A stretch of DNA of 64,000 bases, from contig NC_088655.1 of NCBI RefSeq assembly GCF_964019385.1, forward strand, positions 11,007,706 to 11,071,705, read 5' to 3'. The notes under the pieces are model-generated. The model worked only from the letters and a program-made list of their open reading frames with translations, did not search any database and had not been told where the DNA came from. A program made the translations under genes and the position numbers. This stretch comes from Sycon ciliatum. Taxonomy: Eukaryota > Porifera > Calcarea > Leucosolenida > Sycettidae. The stretch's first letter is position 1, and each line of letters opens with the position of its first letter. Shown here piece by piece: positions 63,905 through 64,000 of this stretch.

Positions 63905-63965
63905 AGTTGACTGTCACCATCAGAAATCGAACCGGGGACCTTTACTTGAGGCTACCGATGCTCTG
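63905..63965 (-). mobile_element. tRNA-like / SINE head fragment
   Basis: The reverse complement contains AGAGCATCGGTAGCC (D-arm-like) and CCCGGTTCGATTTC (B-box/T-arm-like) at tRNA-like spacing. A degraded tRNA-derived SINE is more likely than a working tRNA, because no clean acceptor stem is visible. Confidence 0.45.
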
Positions 63966-64000
63966 ATCTTTTTTTTCTTTTTTGGTGTGTTAAAAAAACC

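Noticed and set aside
63905-63965. Functional tRNA gene
   Set aside because: D-arm and T-arm-like boxes are present, but I see no complete acceptor stem or clear anticodon arm.

Overview
This is a window of animal nuclear DNA. It has spliced genes with GT-AG introns, a metazoan RBBP9 hydrolase, a tandem family of claudin/PMP22-like four-pass membrane proteins, an NLR-type NACHT relic, and many transposons, MITEs, SINEs and microsatellites. The density of short TIR elements and of TACATG repeats looks like a marine invertebrate. A sponge or another early-branching animal is my best guess, but the sequence alone does not settle it. There is no operon, CRISPR array or organellar feature.

Layout. 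1-14.7 kb: (GA)n, an intact intronless RBBP9 gene (minus strand), a frameshifted NACHT fragment (6.3-6.8 kb), several MITEs, a 494-bp perfect-looking tandem duplication (9.24-10.23 kb) and a 540-bp-arm inverted repeat (12.6-13.9 kb). 14.69-22.79 kb: an ~8.1 kb DNA transposon bounded by TTAA and imperfect inverted termini. It carries an eight-exon minus-strand gene encoding a Mutator-like/DDE transposase fused to a DEDDh exonuclease. One in-frame TAG lies inside the exonuclease, and one intron holds a ~470-bp pure (CA)n run. 22.8-26.5 kb: repeats, a pogo/Tigger-like MITE and a LINE tail.

26.58-53.0 kb: a claudin-like cluster made by tandem segmental duplication. Unit 1 (about 26.59-36.84 kb) holds claudin-like gene 1 and a truncated, interrupted copy of one exon of gene 3. 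Unit 2 (about 36.84-49.57 kb) holds claudin-like gene 2 and the real 3' part of gene 3, which is convergent (minus strand) and extends to 53.0 kb. All three genes have five coding exons and were assembled by matching splice phase and protein homology between the copies. Intron 1 of gene 2 has grown to 4.7 kb through nested insertions: a TIR transposon, MITEs and an LTR element.

53.8-64 kb: two more LTR elements that share a primer-binding site with the first, tRNA-derived SINEs (one split by a Harbinger-like MITE), and first exons of two further claudin-like genes at 59.3 and 63.7 kb. The cluster probably continues past the right edge.

How it works together: the claudin-like proteins would sit in membranes, possibly at cell contacts. 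The transposase-exonuclease gene belongs to a mobile element. RBBP9 is a housekeeping serine hydrolase. Exon models are predictions from sequence only; no transcript evidence was available.
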